64,000 nt of DNA from an uncultured Pelagibacteraceae bacterium (GCA_902633965.1 CACPID010000003.1:1-64000); one strand, 5' to 3'. Shown: positions 9,850 to 20,459, numbered from the stretch's first letter. Numbers and translations are program-made. The notes: a model not told the origin generated them from the sequence alone.

Positions 9850-12800
9850 TGAAATTAAAAACTTTATTTAAAATAATTATAATTAATTTAATTATATTTT
9901 CTTTAATAGGTTCAAAATCTTATTCAAAACCAATACCTCCTGGGTCAGGTAAAGGAGATGTGCCAGCCAATATATTAATATTGTTAGATAGTTCAGTCAG
10001 TATGAGAAATTTAGTATCGGGCAATATGGGTACTTATGGTGTGGACTGGTCAGTAGAATTAAGTGATGGCAATATCATATTTGCTGAGAATGGACGAGGT
10101 TTTTCAAAAATTATTACTTCAACGGGAGAGAGAGATTTAACATTTGCTGGTGGTGCTATCAATTTTAGAGGAACAAATAGGGATTCAAATTGTGGAAATA
10201 AAAATTCTCAAGTCAATAAAAGTTGGGCTGGAGCTGTTACTTCAAGCGATATAGTTTATGGAGTTTCAACCCAAAATGGTGGACAGATAGTTGCAATCGA
10301 TAGTGATGGGAAATGTGTTGGTGTGATTGGTTTTAATAAAACAAAAATTGCAATGCCTTCATTACTAGAGATAAGAGAGATAGATAATGATGAAATTCTT
10401 TTTGTAGCAGGCAGAACCCATGATGGTGGAAAAAAAGGCAGAATGTACGTAAAGAACTTGACTAGTGGTAAAGAAAAAAGATGTTCGATAAATAATAATC
10501 AACATTTTGGAAAACTATTAAATAGAAATGCAGCTATGTCGATGACCATTAGTAACAATGGTGATTATATTTATCTTGCAGCAGGTCAGCACCTTGTAGG
10601 CTATACTTTAACAAAAGATGGTAACGACCTTTATTGTCCTACAGATGGAAACTGGGATTATTTTATTAATACAGGAAGAGATGAAGCAATATCTGCTGGT
10701 CAAACAAATGCTCTTTCAGATGATATAAAAGATATTTACGCGATCAAATATTCTGTAGCAGAAGATAACAAGATCTATGCAACAAGTAAAAACTCTCATC
10801 TTCTTCAAAAAATTTCAATAGATCATACCTCTACTTCAGCTAGCTTAGATTTTACCATAGGTAAATATGGACCCGCTAAGACTTTAAATGATAAAGACCC
10901 AGGAGATGTCGATGCTGCTGATGTTGAATTTAATCTGCCAGGAAAGGCTTCGAGTTCTACTTTCGCAAATAATATATTTACTAGCGCTACAAGAGTTTTA
11001 GTGGGTGATAGAAACTCGTTCATACATAAATTCGATGAAAATAAAATGACTGATGCTTTAAAAGATACAGCATGGCGAGCAAGATATGGTGGTGCAAAAA
11101 AATCAAAATTTGATGGTGCAAAAGATGCAATAGAGGAAATTGTAACTGATAGTTCTTTAACATCAGGTGCAAACTATGGTTTTGGTCATTGGAATTCAGG
11201 CACTAATGATTCAAGAGGTGGTGCAGCTTGGTATCAAGACGGGCCAAGAGGCGGTGGTGAAAAATGGTGTCACTTTGTAAATGCGTGTTACTATATGGAC
11301 AATGGTTGGATGGGCGGAACTCACCCAGTAGGTACGTCTGATCGATGCCTTAATGATTACTGTCTAGAGGACGGGGTAAGTGCTACTGGGGCTTCTGAAA
11401 TTGTTGCCACACTTCCAACTATCGGTATGGCATGGGGAACAGATGGAAACGCTTTTGCAGACATTGCATATCAATATTTTGGAAATAGAACGGGAGAGAC
11501 GCCAGTTATAGATAAAGTGGGCAAACCATGTCAGCAAAATTATGTTATCGTTATAAGTGATGGACATATTAGAAATAGTACAGAAGCTTTCAGAACTTTA
11601 GCAAAACTAAGAGATGAATATGAGGTCACAACTCTTATGGTTGGCTATGGTGGATCTTATCAAAATGCAAATGCTAAAGTAATATTTGACAGACTAGCAA
11701 GAGCTGGATCTTGCGAAAGTCCGGGTGATTATTATGACAATGTAAATCCGATTTCCTATGAAGGACTAGACAATAAAACAGGTTGTGAAAGTCCGATTGA
11801 CGCTGAAACCCCAGCTGATTTAAAGACAGAGATCTCATCAAAAATCAGACAAATTATTGCAGAACGATTATCTTTTACAGCACCATCAATCACTGCAACT
11901 CTTGAGGAAGGCGGATCTATTTATCAAGCACAATTTAATTATAAGGCAAATAAAGAATGGAGAGGGCATCTTTATAGATATCAAATTGATGGCGATGTAA
12001 TTCAAGATAGCATGGAAGAAAATAATGCTTTTGGAAACTGGGACGCTGGAGAAAGACTTCTTGTAAAAGGTTCCACTGGCAGAAAAATTTGGACTGCAAT
12101 TGACACTAATCAGTATGGAGATGCTGGTTATACTGGTGGTGGTGGATGGAATAATTGGAACACAAGTAATGCAGCCGCAATTCAAAACTTATTTGAAGCA
12201 ACTGGTAACGCGGTAAGAGATTATCACAATTCAGGATCAACATGTGGTCTAGCAGGAACAGATGGTGTCGAAGATGGTATCGATGATGATGTAAAAGGAT
12301 TAATTAATTTTGTAAGAGGTGTTGACTACTTTAACTATAAAGGAACTCCAGGTGGTGGAGCATGCCCTATTGATGAAGATAGAGACTGGATTTTAGGAGA
12401 TATATATCATTCTCAATTAATCGAAGTTGGCCCTCCAGGTGCTAGTACAAACTTTTTTGGTAACAACCAAGAAAAATATTGGAGATCAACAAAAGGTTAT
12501 GGGGCATTTAAAACAGCCAACCAAAATAGAACAAGAGTTGTTTATGCTGGTTCAAACGGAGGAACGTTGCATGCATTTAATGCTAAGACTGGAGATGAGG
12601 AGTGGGCATTTGTACCTCCCATGATTGCAGCTCAACTACCACTCTTAGTAAACAAATCTCTGGATGGACAATTTGGAGGTGCAGCTGAAGCAGGTGGTAC
12701 TAATCCAATATTTGCTGTAGATGGATCACCAGTTGTTCACGATGCTTTTATCTATGGACTAAACGATGGTGGAACAGAATATCAAAATTTTCAATCGTGG

Positions 12801-14777
12801 CGTACATTATTAATGATTCCTTATGGTCGTGGTGGTGCAGGATTTTCTGTATTAGATGTAACTAAACCAACAGTAACAGTTGGTGCACAAGATGCAAAGG
12901 GTAATTATGAACCAGGTTCAGGACCACTCCATATGTTTTCTATATACAATGACGCTTATAATAAAGAAGTTGTAAGAGTAGACCATAATGGTGTGACACA
13001 TAGAATACCTTATCAAAGATCTACAATTTCTATTGAGGAGTCATTTGAGGCTGTACATGCAGCTAATATCTATCAGGAAGCAGAAACAAAAGATATAGCT
13101 TTAGGCACCTATACAGATGATGCTGGTACGCCAGACGATACTACGGATGACTTTCAAGCAGATTTTTTTACTAACAGGGAAGCTAAAGCAGCATGTCAAG
13201 GTAATAGCGATTACGCAGGAGGTGATTTTGTAAATACAACATATGACGGAGGAGCAACAACCTGTTTTAAAGATAATGTCTTTACATTTGATATAGAATT
13301 ACCAGACAGCGCTGTTAGTAGCGGAACGGTGAAGGACGGAATACTATCAATTTCAAAATTAGTGAGTGATGATTGGGTTGAAATGACAGGAGTAACAGCA
13401 ACTTATGATGGATCAATATTAACAGTAAACTTTGGTACTAGTAATCCAATAACAGTCGACCAAGGTATAAGTGGATTATCAGATGTGATTAAAATAGATA
13501 CTACATGTGAAGGGCAAGCAATTGATAATAAAGAATTTGATTATTCTGGATTAGGCGAGACGTGGTCAACACCAAGAATTGTTAGGATACCATCTTCAAG
13601 TGGAGCTTCAGATCATGCTGATGATAGATATGTTGCAGTCATGGGTGGAGGAATGGGGTCTGGTACTAAATGTGTAGGCTCTGGTATCATCATGGTGGAC
13701 TTGGAGGCTGGACATTTAGGGGATAATACAGAACTTGAGCATAAAGCTGGAAGATTATTCGGATCGGTAGAAAATGCAGGTTTTATGAGAATATTAGATA
13801 GTGAAGAAAAGGGATATAAAATCGGAATTACAGGAGAGTATCAACATGCAAGTCCAATAGTAAACTCTATTCCAGCCACTCCGATAGTAATTACCGCAGA
13901 TAATGTTCCACAAGCTGATTGGCGTGGAGCAATGGTCTATATTAATGATTTAGAGGGTAAAGTTATGAAAATTAATTTAACATCAGAAGGAACTTTATTC
14001 GAGCAGCAATTTCTTATGAATTTACAAGCAGACAATGTAAATAAAAGATTTAGTTTTTTTGAAATGGATGCAGCCATAGGAGGAGACTCTGGAAATCTAT
14101 GGTTGTTTGGGGGAACAGGAAACTTTAATAGAATATCCGAAAAGGCAGGAGAAGACGGGAAAAGCTTAATGGATAATATAGTTTATGGAATAAGAGATCG
14201 CGACTTTCCAAACTTTGTTTCAAAAAATTCACCTAAACTTGTAAGCGGAAGTGAAAACTTTATTCTTGATAGTGCTGTTGCGTTCGCTAGCGATAATACC
14301 CCTAGGATTGAGAGAAGCTCTGATTGTGTTAATACAACAGACGAGGTTGGTCCAGTATGTAAGGTAACAACTAGTGATGAAGCATGGAGATATCATTTAG
14401 GCGAACCCGATGCAAACCCAGAGTCAACAACAGGAAATAAGTTTAGAAAAACTTCAGCAGCGCCAACTGTTTATAGAGGAAAAGTTTATTTTCCAATCTA
14501 TGAACCAGCAGAATTAGTTTGCGAGTTAGGAACAGCGTATGTTTGTGCTTATGATGATGAATGCGGTTATTTAGATTCACTTCACATTGATTCTTCTGTA
14601 GCCGAGGGTAGCTGCTATAAAGTTGGAAGTGGTATTTTATCTAAATTAGTTGTCCACGGTGGAAGCATGTTTGCAAACCTTGCTGGACCAGAGGAGTCGG
14701 AAGATACACTTGTCCAAATACTTGCAAGTGAAAAACAATTTAGAACTTTTAGAAATTCTTGGCGTGAGAATTTTTAG
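9849..14777 (+). CDS. pilY1: PilY1-like pilus tip/adhesin protein
   Basis: Signal peptide; LLDSSVSM (vWA MIDAS-like); C-terminal PilY1 beta-propeller sequences (RVVYAGSNGGTLHAFNAKTGDEEWAFVP). Confidence 0.88.
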   Translation: MKLKTLFKIIIINLIIFSLIGSKSYSKPIPPGSGKGDVPANILILLDSSVSMRNLVSGNMGTYGVDWSVELSDGNIIFAENGRGFSKIITSTGERDLTFAGGAINFRGTNRDSNCGNKNSQVNKSWAGAVTSSDIVYGVSTQNGGQIVAIDSDGKCVGVIGFNKTKIAMPSLLEIREIDNDEILFVAGRTHDGGKKGRMYVKNLTSGKEKRCSINNNQHFGKLLNRNAAMSMTISNNGDYIYLAAGQHLVGYTLTKDGNDLYCPTDGNWDYFINTGRDEAISAGQTNALSDDIKDIYAIKYSVAEDNKIYATSKNSHLLQKISIDHTSTSASLDFTIGKYGPAKTLNDKDPGDVDAADVEFNLPGKASSSTFANNIFTSATRVLVGDRNSFIHKFDENKMTDALKDTAWRARYGGAKKSKFDGAKDAIEEIVTDSSLTSGANYGFGHWNSGTNDSRGGAAWYQDGPRGGGEKWCHFVNACYYMDNGWMGGTHPVGTSDRCLNDYCLEDGVSATGASEIVATLPTIGMAWGTDGNAFADIAYQYFGNRTGETPVIDKVGKPCQQNYVIVISDGHIRNSTEAFRTLAKLRDEYEVTTLMVGYGGSYQNANAKVIFDRLARAGSCESPGDYYDNVNPISYEGLDNKTGCESPIDAETPADLKTEISSKIRQIIAERLSFTAPSITATLEEGGSIYQAQFNYKANKEWRGHLYRYQIDGDVIQDSMEENNAFGNWDAGERLLVKGSTGRKIWTAIDTNQYGDAGYTGGGGWNNWNTSNAAAIQNLFEATGNAVRDYHNSGSTCGLAGTDGVEDGIDDDVKGLINFVRGVDYFNYKGTPGGGACPIDEDRDWILGDIYHSQLIEVGPPGASTNFFGNNQEKYWRSTKGYGAFKTANQNRTRVVYAGSNGGTLHAFNAKTGDEEWAFVPPMIAAQLPLLVNKSLDGQFGGAAEAGGTNPIFAVDGSPVVHDAFIYGLNDGGTEYQNFQSWRTLLMIPYGRGGAGFSVLDVTKPTVTVGAQDAKGNYEPGSGPLHMFSIYNDAYNKEVVRVDHNGVTHRIPYQRSTISIEESFEAVHAANIYQEAETKDIALGTYTDDAGTPDDTTDDFQADFFTNREAKAACQGNSDYAGGDFVNTTYDGGATTCFKDNVFTFDIELPDSAVSSGTVKDGILSISKLVSDDWVEMTGVTATYDGSILTVNFGTSNPITVDQGISGLSDVIKIDTTCEGQAIDNKEFDYSGLGETWSTPRIVRIPSSSGASDHADDRYVAVMGGGMGSGTKCVGSGIIMVDLEAGHLGDNTELEHKAGRLFGSVENAGFMRILDSEEKGYKIGITGEYQHASPIVNSIPATPIVITADNVPQADWRGAMVYINDLEGKVMKINLTSEGTLFEQQFLMNLQADNVNKRFSFFEMDAAIGGDSGNLWLFGGTGNFNRISEKAGEDGKSLMDNIVYGIRDRDFPNFVSKNSPKLVSGSENFILDSAVAFASDNTPRIERSSDCVNTTDEVGPVCKVTTSDEAWRYHLGEPDANPESTTGNKFRKTSAAPTVYRGKVYFPIYEPAELVCELGTAYVCAYDDECGYLDSLHIDSSVAEGSCYKVGSGILSKLVVHGGSMFANLAGPEESEDTLVQILASEKQFRTFRNSWRENF

Positions 14778-15544
14778 ATATTAAATAATATTAATTTTAT
14801 TTGGTTCCCAAAGATAATATAAACTAATGTGCCAATTATAAGATATGGACCAAAGGGAATCTCAGTAGTTAAGCTTTTAGTTTTATTTATTAAAGTTGGA
14901 GCAACATATAACAAAGCTATTACTGAGGAAAAAAAAATTATAAGTGGAACGCTTACCCATCCAAACCAAAATCCTATTGCAGATAAAAGTTTAGCATCTC
15001 CCAAACCCATTCCCTCTTTATTTTTAATCTTTTTATACAAAAAAATAATAACCCAAATGATTACGTAACCAAGTATTCCACCAATTAATGAATTAATTAA
15101 ATTTGGAAATAATTCTTGATCTAAATTAGGATAAAATGATTTCAATAGACCAATAAACATTAAAGGAAAGGATAGTTCATCTGGAATAATAAAGTGCTTT
15201 AGATCAATAAAAAATATAATAATAAAAAATATACTTAGAATTATAAATAATAATGTTGTTACACTTAATCCATATACAAAATAGACGACACAAAAAGTCA
15301 ATGCGCTCAATAATTCAACAAAAAAATATTGAAAATCAATTTTACAATCACAATTTCTACATTTTCTTTTTAAATATAAAAAAGATATTAAAGGAATATT
15401 GTCATACCATTTAATAATACATTTACATTTTGGACAAAATGAACGATCTAACACAACTCCTTTGTCTTGCGGTAGTCTAAATATACAAACATTTGAAAAA
15501 CTACCCCAGATGGCTCCTAAAATAAAAAAAAAAGCAAAAATCAC
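14774..15544 (-). CDS. pilD: Prepilin peptidase PilD
   Basis: FRLPQDKGVV..CPKCKCIIKWYDNIPL..CRNC zinc motif; FFIDLKHFIIPDELSF and GLGDAKLLSAIGFW aspartates. Confidence 0.92.
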   Translation of the reverse strand: MIFAFFFILGAIWGSFSNVCIFRLPQDKGVVLDRSFCPKCKCIIKWYDNIPLISFLYLKRKCRNCDCKIDFQYFFVELLSALTFCVVYFVYGLSVTTLLFIILSIFFIIIFFIDLKHFIIPDELSFPLMFIGLLKSFYPNLDQELFPNLINSLIGGILGYVIIWVIIFLYKKIKNKEGMGLGDAKLLSAIGFWFGWVSVPLIIFFSSVIALLYVAPTLINKTKSLTTEIPFGPYLIIGTLVYIIFGNQIKLILFNI

Positions 15545-15728
15545 TAACTAGATTTTAAATTGCGATGCAATATTTATGATCCCATCAATGCAATATTGAA
15601 TAAAAACCACTGCATCTTGAATATGTAAATAGAAACTTGGCGAATTAATTATAATTTCCATAGCTATTAAAATTACCAAAAAAGCATTAGAATGCCAATT
15701 ATAAAAGAATATAGGATTTGTATAAAAA

Positions 15729-17015
15729 ATGTTTTTTAACACAAAGAAAATAGAACCAATTGAGAAAGATAGCTCCTTAAATAAGGATTTAGCTATTATT
15801 ACTCAAATGAACCAAGAGTTTGCAACATCTTTGGACTTAAGTGAAACTTTACAAACTGCTTTAGAGGTAATTATAAAAAGAATAAATGCCCAGGCAGCAA
15901 ATATATTTTTAATTGACGACAAAAAACAAGTATTTCAATGTATTGCATCTAAATATCAATCATACCTTGATGAATATGAAATTCCACTGACACAAGGTGT
16001 AATGGGTAAAGCAGTTCTTCAAAAAAAATGTATTAGAGTAGGTGATGTAAGAAAAGATGTAAGAGAAATTGCAGAATTTTATTTTGATTTAGATAACAAA
16101 ACTAATTTCACAACCTATTCAGTTCTATGTTCACCATTAATTGCTGCTAATGAATGTATTGGTGTTATTCATTGTTTAAATAAAAAAACTACTACAAAAT
16201 TATTTGAGGAGAATGACAGAAAATTATTAGAAACTTTATCAGCTCCAGCAGCTTTAGCAATTCGTAATGCAAAAATGGCAAAAGAACTTGTAGAAAAAAA
16301 TAGAATGCAAAAAGAAATTGAAATAGTTGGAGAAATACAAAAAACATTATTATCTAAAAATAAAGACGAGAATTTTCCGATTGCCGGAATAAATATCCCA
16401 GCAAAGGTTGTATCAGGTGACTTCTATAATTTTTCTGAGATAGGAAAAGGAATGTATGGGTTTGGTGTAGCTGATGTATCGGGCAAAGGAATTAAATCAT
16501 CTTTGTTAATGTCAAAAGCATCAAGTTTATATCGTTGCTTAAGTAAAACTATTTTTTCAACATCAGATCTTTTAAATTTACTTAACAAAGAAATTTGTGA
16601 AACAGCTGCCAGAGGAATGTTTGTAACAATGTTAGTTGGAATTTATGATAGCAATAAAAAAGAATTACTTTTATCAAACGCTGGACACGAACCACCTCTT
16701 GTAATTGATAAAGATCAAAAGTTTTCAAATTTTTCTGAAGCTGGTCCTCCACTAGGCATAACTCCTAAAATTAAATATAAAGAAACAACAACAAACTTTT
16801 CAGATAGCTCAATGTATATTTTTACCGATGGTATAACTGAAATAAAAAATTCATCAGGTGACATGCTTGAAGCGGAAGGTTTTCAAAAATATATAAAAAA
16901 ATATCAATACACACCAAATAATAAAAGATTAAAATTAATGATAGAAGATATTGTAAAGGCAGGCATGATTCAAAAAGATGATTTAACAATTGTCACTGTT
17001 GATAGTGTACAATGA
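15729..17015 (+). CDS. GAF-domain SpoIIE/RsbU-type PP2C serine phosphatase
   Basis: N-terminal GAF (AANIFLIDDKKQVFQCIASKYQSYLDEYEIPLTQGVMGKAV), C-terminal PP2C (VSGDFYNF..FGVADVSGKGIKSSLLMS..LLSNAGHEPP..IFTDGITE..KDDLTIV). Confidence 0.92.
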   Translation: MFFNTKKIEPIEKDSSLNKDLAIITQMNQEFATSLDLSETLQTALEVIIKRINAQAANIFLIDDKKQVFQCIASKYQSYLDEYEIPLTQGVMGKAVLQKKCIRVGDVRKDVREIAEFYFDLDNKTNFTTYSVLCSPLIAANECIGVIHCLNKKTTTKLFEENDRKLLETLSAPAALAIRNAKMAKELVEKNRMQKEIEIVGEIQKTLLSKNKDENFPIAGINIPAKVVSGDFYNFSEIGKGMYGFGVADVSGKGIKSSLLMSKASSLYRCLSKTIFSTSDLLNLLNKEICETAARGMFVTMLVGIYDSNKKELLLSNAGHEPPLVIDKDQKFSNFSEAGPPLGITPKIKYKETTTNFSDSSMYIFTDGITEIKNSSGDMLEAEGFQKYIKKYQYTPNNKRLKLMIEDIVKAGMIQKDDLTIVTVDSVQ

Positions 17016-17311
17016 CAAAACTTATGAGCTTCATTGCAATATTAGTTTCAGTTGTTCTTTATTGGACAACAGCAAATGTATGTAGATATAATTTTGCAAT
17101 TGATAAGAAAACAAATATTTTAAATATTCTTTCAGATGAAATTGGTCCATCAATCGGAAGAGCGCAAGTTTATTATTATAAAGAATTAGATTGCACCAAA
17201 GTTGATTGGTCTTTTGATTATAATAGAGTAGTAAAAAATGTTGAGACTTTAAGTGTAATGGTGTACCAGTCCTTTACAACTGATATAAGAGGAAAATCTT
17301 TAATAGAATAA
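17012..17311 (+). CDS. Hypothetical secreted/membrane-anchored protein coupled to the phosphatase
   Basis: 99 aa, ATGA overlap with upstream phosphatase, N-terminal hydrophobic segment. Confidence 0.65.
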   Translation: MTKLMSFIAILVSVVLYWTTANVCRYNFAIDKKTNILNILSDEIGPSIGRAQVYYYKELDCTKVDWSFDYNRVVKNVETLSVMVYQSFTTDIRGKSLIE

Positions 17312-17661
17312 TTTTATCTTAACTAAATTATTATTTATAAATAAAATTATGTTTTTAACTTTGTTTAAAATGTTTTTCTTTAAAAGATATTTTATTACAA
17401 CTAAATAATTTTCTTAATTAACAAAAAATATTCTTAAAATCGAAAATTTTTTAAAATTCTTGTAAAAAAAAATATTTTTTTCAATTTTTGATAAAATTTA
17501 TTAAAAAATCCTTTCTAGAGATAAAATTAATACAATTTTTAATTGTATTTTCATAAAATTTGCTATTTTTAGAAATTTTGAATGGGTTAATGTTTTAATA
17601 ATCCAGATTATGAATTCTCTAATTTGATCATTATAAAATTAATTTTTCATAAATTGTGCTG

Positions 17662-17976
17662 CTCTAACACAAAAAATTATTTCTCTAACACAAAAATATG
17701 CTATTAACTTAAAATATAAATAATGTTGATTTTATTAGCTTTTTATTATTTTATAGATTTTAAATATACTCTAACACAAAAAATTTAAGTCATTTGTGTT
17801 AGAGTTTGAGAAAATTTTTCATTTATTTATTTTTTTTATTTTTTTTTCTGAAAATGAAAAAAGCAAGTAAAATCAACACTTATAGACCAATTGACCTAAA
17901 ATGGTCACCATAGGTTGTATTTTGTGTTAGACATTTTTATAAATTGTGTTAGAGATTCACTATGTTTGTGTTAGAG
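17662..17976. repeat. Seven copies of a 12-bp motif: 3x CTCTAACACAAA then 4x TTTGTGTTAGAG (two with one mismatch)
   Basis: Copies at 17662-17673, 17683-17694, 17769-17780 (direct) and 17793-17804, 17921-17932, 17943-17954, 17965-17976 (inverted); all in noncoding DNA upstream of pilMN. Confidence 0.9.
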
Positions 17977-17994
17977 AAATTTTAAATTTTAAAT

Positions 17995-20457
17995 ATGGAC
18001 GATAAAGAAAAAGAAAAATTTGGAGTCATTATAGATAAAAATGACCAAGATACTGAAAATCAACCAAAAGTTGATGAAAGTACTGAAGATAAAAATATAT
18101 ATAAAGAGAGTGTCACCACTTCCTCTGAAACTTCAACTAATCCAGAAGAAAAACAACCTGAAAGCGATAAAACTTCAGATGTTTTAGATAAAAATGAGGA
18201 AAAAACTAATTTAGAGGAAAGTGTTAACGATAATCAGCAAAACCTACAAAATGAAAGCGAAATTAAAACTGAAAATGTAGAGGAAAAGAAGGAACATCAG
18301 GTAATTCACAAAAAAGATGGGAGATTACACATTTATATAAGACAAGATAAATATAAAGGTGAGTTAAAATCAAAAAATTGGGTTGGAAGACTTTATATAG
18401 ACGGAAAACAAAAGATTTCATCATCTGGTACTCCAAATTTAGAGGAGGCTATTCCAATCTTGGAGAAATGGTTTGATGATGTACACAAACAAAAAGAAAA
18501 AGAGCAAAAACAACTAGAGCAACAAGCAACAGATAACGTTGATGCACAACCAAAATTAGAAAGTCAAGAAACTTCTCAGGTAAAACCAACCATTCCTGAC
18601 GAAACAACAGCAACAAAATCTCCTGAGTTGTCGACACAAGAACTTATTAATAAAAAAATAAGCGAAATTAAACAACAAGAACAAAATAACATTTCAACAA
18701 TCCAAAATGAAAATGCTGACACCGGTGGTTCAAAAGTTCAAAATATTTTTAATAAATTAAAAAATATAAAATTAAAATCGCCATCTTTTGGAAAAAAAGA
18801 TTCAAGTTCTCCGAAATTAAGTTTTGATAAAAATAAAGTAAAAGATAAATTTAATAATTTTTTAAAATCAAAGCTTGGTAAAAAGACAGCACAAGGGGAA
18901 GAAATTGTAGGTGTTGAGATTACAAATAAAGAAATCAGACTTGCGCAAATTTCTTCTAACAAGGCAAATCAATGGGTACTCGATAGATTTTATACTCATG
19001 AAATTGATTTACCAGAAGATGCTGCAATTGTTGACCATGAGCAAAAAGTAAGTGAACAATTAAATATTGCATTACAAAAATCAAAAATATCAACACCTAA
19101 TGCTGCTATAGCAATTCCAGTTACAAACGCAATTATAAGAGTTGTTACAGCACCATTAATGAATGATGAAGAATTAAAAAAAGCTATTGATACAAATTCA
19201 TTATGGGAAAACTTAGTTCAGTTAACTGATAACTTAGATGATTATTCAATTTTTCACCAAGTAATAAATAGAAGCTCAAAAGAAAACACTATGGATATTT
19301 TATTTGTAGCTTCAAAATTAGCAGATATTAATAATTATACTTCTATAATTAAAAACAGTGGACTTAATCCTGTAATAATAGACGTTAAATGTTTTGCATT
19401 AAAATCTGCAGTTGATCAAATAAATCAAATCTCAAATAAAACTGAAGATGCTAATTTTACTGCAATGTTAGAATTTGGGTTAGATGAGAACTATGTAATG
19501 ATATTGTATAATAATAACCCAATAATTACTGACATTTTTCTACGTGGCCAAGATAGAAAAATTCTAAAAGAGTCTCAGGATCAAGAGGAAAAAGATGCGC
19601 TAGTCAGACGATTTATGACACAAGTTAAACAAGCAGTGCAGGATTTTGAAACAAAATATGAAAAAAGAGTTAGAAATATAAAAGTAGTTTCTAATTTACC
19701 AAATGTAGATGATTATCTGTCAAGCTTTAGAAAAAGTTTGGTAAATACTGGTTTTAATTTATTTGATCCTTTTGATGGTTTAAAAATTCCACAACAATTA
19801 GAAAGTAAAATTACTTTTGATAACAGATCTTATTTTTCTACCGTCGTTGGTCTGGCATTTAGAAAACTTGACGTATTTGGATATTATAAATTCGTTACAG
19901 CCGTAAAAAACATCAACCTTCTTCCAAATAGAGAAGGGATGATTAAGCAAAAGAAAATGAAAGCATTTTCTGACTTTGCATACAAAGGAGTTGTGGGGGC
20001 TGTTGCAGGTATATATTTAATTTTGTTCGCCTTATCATTTTGGAATATTTACAGCTACAACAATAAACTGAAAGTTTATGACACTGTTGTAGCAGAACAT
20101 ACAACCAAGAAAGGTGAGCTTGCGAAATTTTCAAAAGAATTGAAAAAAATGACAACAACTCTTAAATTGAGTAATAGTTTAAAATCTAATAAAGATTTGA
20201 GTTATAGAGTTTTAGCTCAGATTGCAAGCAGCGTACCAAATAGAGTTAAATTTGACTCAGTAGAATATGATGGGAAAAAACAGGTTGTAATAACTGGAAT
20301 TGCAGCAGGTGATAATGATATATTACAATTGATAAGAAATTTGCAGTCTAAGACATATATCACACAAGCATCACTTTCATCAATGAAAATGCCAAGAGTA
20401 AAAGCAGGTGACCAAGTAATGAAAGGATTTAAAGTATTTGTAAAGGTTAAGGGATAA
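17995..20457 (+). CDS. Fused PilM-PilN type IV pilus inner-membrane assembly protein with long charged N-terminal extension
   Basis: PilM actin-like domain (GEEIVGVEITNKEIRLAQIS..AAIAIPVTNAIIR) followed by PilN (NINLLPNREG..TM..QIASSVPNRVKFDSVEYDGKKQVVITGIA) in one ORF; N-terminal ~300 aa charged region. Confidence 0.88.
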   Translation: MDDKEKEKFGVIIDKNDQDTENQPKVDESTEDKNIYKESVTTSSETSTNPEEKQPESDKTSDVLDKNEEKTNLEESVNDNQQNLQNESEIKTENVEEKKEHQVIHKKDGRLHIYIRQDKYKGELKSKNWVGRLYIDGKQKISSSGTPNLEEAIPILEKWFDDVHKQKEKEQKQLEQQATDNVDAQPKLESQETSQVKPTIPDETTATKSPELSTQELINKKISEIKQQEQNNISTIQNENADTGGSKVQNIFNKLKNIKLKSPSFGKKDSSSPKLSFDKNKVKDKFNNFLKSKLGKKTAQGEEIVGVEITNKEIRLAQISSNKANQWVLDRFYTHEIDLPEDAAIVDHEQKVSEQLNIALQKSKISTPNAAIAIPVTNAIIRVVTAPLMNDEELKKAIDTNSLWENLVQLTDNLDDYSIFHQVINRSSKENTMDILFVASKLADINNYTSIIKNSGLNPVIIDVKCFALKSAVDQINQISNKTEDANFTAMLEFGLDENYVMILYNNNPIITDIFLRGQDRKILKESQDQEEKDALVRRFMTQVKQAVQDFETKYEKRVRNIKVVSNLPNVDDYLSSFRKSLVNTGFNLFDPFDGLKIPQQLESKITFDNRSYFSTVVGLAFRKLDVFGYYKFVTAVKNINLLPNREGMIKQKKMKAFSDFAYKGVVGAVAGIYLILFALSFWNIYSYNNKLKVYDTVVAEHTTKKGELAKFSKELKKMTTTLKLSNSLKSNKDLSYRVLAQIASSVPNRVKFDSVEYDGKKQVVITGIAAGDNDILQLIRNLQSKTYITQASLSSMKMPRVKAGDQVMKGFKVFVKVKG

Positions 20458-20459
20458 CT

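Noticed and set aside
11886-12185. 99-aa minus-strand ORF antisense to pilY1
   Set aside because: Cys/Ile/Ser-rich translation typical of shadow ORFs opposite a real gene.
17662-17976. CRISPR-like array from the repeated 12-mers
   Set aside because: Units are only 12 bp, occur in both orientations, have irregular spacers and no cas genes; fits operator sites or inverted repeats better.
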